Shown in pieces: positions 63,254 to 64,000 of a stretch of 64,000 nt of DNA. The notes under the pieces are model-generated. The model was not told where the DNA came from and did not search any database. It worked only from the letters and a program-made list of their open reading frames with translations. A program made the translations under genes and the position numbers. Source of the stretch: Bacillota bacterium (GTDB taxonomy: Bacteria; Bacillota; Clostridia; Lachnospirales; Lachnospiraceae); the NCBI GenBank assembly GCA_023414355.1, contig JAEZOB010000003.1, positions 122,126 through 186,125 of the forward strand. The letters are read 5' to 3'. Every line of letters starts with the position of its first letter. Position 1 is the first letter of the stretch.

Positions 63254-63399
63254 AATCATTTTTTCTGCATTCCGGCACATGGTCACACCAATCCTATCAG
63301 CAAGCTGCCGAAGAGATATCAAACAGTTTTCATAGATGCGGAGGCTATAAAGCAGCAGCTGATAAAATTGAAATAGAAATTGACAGTAAGATAAAATAA
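63246..63399 (+). pseudogene. MGT-type glycosyltransferase relic, internal deletion
   Basis: The ATG at 63246 starts MSRIIF; adding one T to the T run at 63259-63264 restores FCIPAHGHTNP, the N-terminal motif of MGT glycosyltransferases. A few codons later the sequence jumps in frame to QAAEEISNSFHRCGGYKAAADKIEIE, the usual C-terminal of the family (GGYxxA-D-I), ending in TAA at 63399. The whole ~370-residue middle is missing, and a frameshift is present. Confidence 0.75.
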
Positions 63400-63432
63400 T
63401 GATAGTATTCTATTTACGCAGGTGGTGAAAAG

Positions 63433-63792
63433 ATGACGAAAGGTCAATTAGAAGCCAAAATCAGTGAGATAGTCAGTAAATTTGAGATTGAATATATGGG
63501 AAGAGGCCCTAAAACTATTAAGACATATCTTATTAATGATATGATAGTTGTCAGATTAACCGGCTTCCTAAGTCCATCGGAACAAAAATTAACTGATAAT
63601 CCACAAGGAATTGAATTGTTTAAAAAAGTTCGTACTTCTTTATTTGAGGGGGGTAGAGGATATTTGGAATCATTAATAATGGAAGTTATTGATGCGTCCA
63701 TAATCAGCACTCACTCTGATATAAGTACAAAGACAGGCGAGAAGATCATTGTTATCACAATTGATAAAAGTTTAGAAGAACTTACAAAATAG
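63433..63792 (+). CDS. DUF2294 family protein
   Basis: 119 residues. Family features: GRGPKTIKTYLINDMIVVRL, LTDNPQGIELFKKVRTSLFE, HSDISTKTGEKIIVITID. Function of DUF2294 is not established. GGTGGTG ribosome site. Followed by a clear terminator. Confidence 0.85.
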   Translation: MTKGQLEAKISEIVSKFEIEYMGRGPKTIKTYLINDMIVVRLTGFLSPSEQKLTDNPQGIELFKKVRTSLFEGGRGYLESLIMEVIDASIISTHSDISTKTGEKIIVITIDKSLEELTK

Positions 63793-63842
63793 AATACTTA
63801 ACGGAAGACAGTGCAAAGTGAAAGAAATTTCAAGTTGTAAGT

Positions 63843-63880
63843 AAGCCGATATCCAAGTATGAATGGATATCGGCTTTTTA
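63843..63880 (+). terminator. Terminator after DUF2294 gene
   Basis: AAGCCGATATCCA (43-55 of 638xx) and TGGATATCGGCTT (64-76) with an 8-base loop, then TTTA. The group II intron begins four bases later. Confidence 0.95.
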
Positions 63881-63883
63881 TAT

Positions 63884-64000
63884 GTGCGCCCGGCGGGCGC
63901 ACGTTTCAACGGGTGTAAGTCCCGAGTCCGCCCGGTAGTGGGAAGGACATAGCCAATGACAAGGGTGTCGTGGGTGACTGCGAATCTGAAGGAAGTCGGA
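63884..64000 (+). mobile_element. Group II intron, 5' end (probably class C), cut by window
   Basis: Starts GTGCGCCCGG, the group II 5' consensus GUGYG, then shows the Domain I pattern GGGTGTAAGTCCCGAG, CAAGGGTGTCGTGGGTGAC and GAATCTGAAGGAAG, close to the Oceanobacillus-type IIC intron as I recall it. It sits directly after an intrinsic terminator, the known preference of class C introns. The intron-encoded reverse transcriptase would lie beyond the window. Confidence 0.8.

Overview
The window looks like a chromosomal segment of an anaerobic, low-GC Firmicute, most likely a Lachnospiraceae/Clostridia member. This is inferred from gene content: hydrogenase maturation genes, a class I hybrid cluster protein, Fe-S aldo/keto reductase and radical SAM enzymes, PadR-DUF1700/DUF4097, XpaC-TelA, strong GGAGG ribosome binding sites and AT-rich spacers. 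I saw no rRNA, tRNA, prophage or CRISPR array. Many genes are independent metabolic or regulatory units rather than one long pathway.

Layout. 0-3 kb: 3' end of hypF, then hypC-hypD-hypE (NiFe hydrogenase maturation). 3-13 kb: AraC regulator divergent from a repeat-bearing propeller lipoprotein, an XRE membrane regulator, a SagB-type oxidoreductase with a membrane-anchored 5'-nucleotidase, a CoA-disulfide-reductase-type NADH oxidase overlapping a YkgJ-like Cys-rich protein, and a PhzF protein. 13-19 kb: minus-strand response regulator-HDOD and response regulator-histidine kinase, then an ArsR repressor and a four-domain sulfur-handling fusion (disulfide reductase, rhodanese, TusA, DsrE) behind a structured leader. 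19-29 kb: PcsB-like coiled-coil protein with FtsE/FtsX, threonine aldolase, Fe-S aldo/keto reductase, an MshEN-domain membrane protein, a PflA-like radical SAM protein and an RlmD-type RNA methyltransferase with a 13-copy pentapeptide repeat.

29-44 kb is an accessory and decaying region: secreted copper-amine-oxidase-N and WG-repeat proteins, a 5'-truncated M28 peptidase, hcp, a hydrolase, a tandem-MerR regulator with a RibD-like reductase, nitroreductase and flavodoxin, with gene relics between them (GH1 glucosidase, flavodoxin-like oxidoreductase, an SDR/CPBP chimera). One relic at 34.25-34.40 kb carries two short segments colinear with phzF (42.05 kb) and a lipoprotein gene (48.8 kb) of this same window, as if a copy of that 6.8-kb block had lost its middle.

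42-50 kb: phzF-ornithine cyclodeaminase divergent from a MocR regulator across a perfect 12-bp inverted repeat; a 7TM histidine kinase/NarL-type regulator pair followed by a second propeller lipoprotein and an ATC-hydrolase-family protein. 50-64 kb: XRE, PAP2 phosphatase, EamA transporter, TelA/XpaC, PadR with a DUF1700-DUF4097 solenoid, LysR/LysE, a GyrI-like effector-binding fusion followed by a MATE pump, AbrB, a collapsed glycosyltransferase gene and DUF2294. The window ends in the first ~117 nt of a group II intron, probably class C, placed directly after an intrinsic terminator.

Recurring themes: regulators paired divergently with their probable targets, redox/sulfur/nitrogen stress enzymes, in-frame tandem repeats inside coding sequences, and active gene decay in the 32-42 kb segment.
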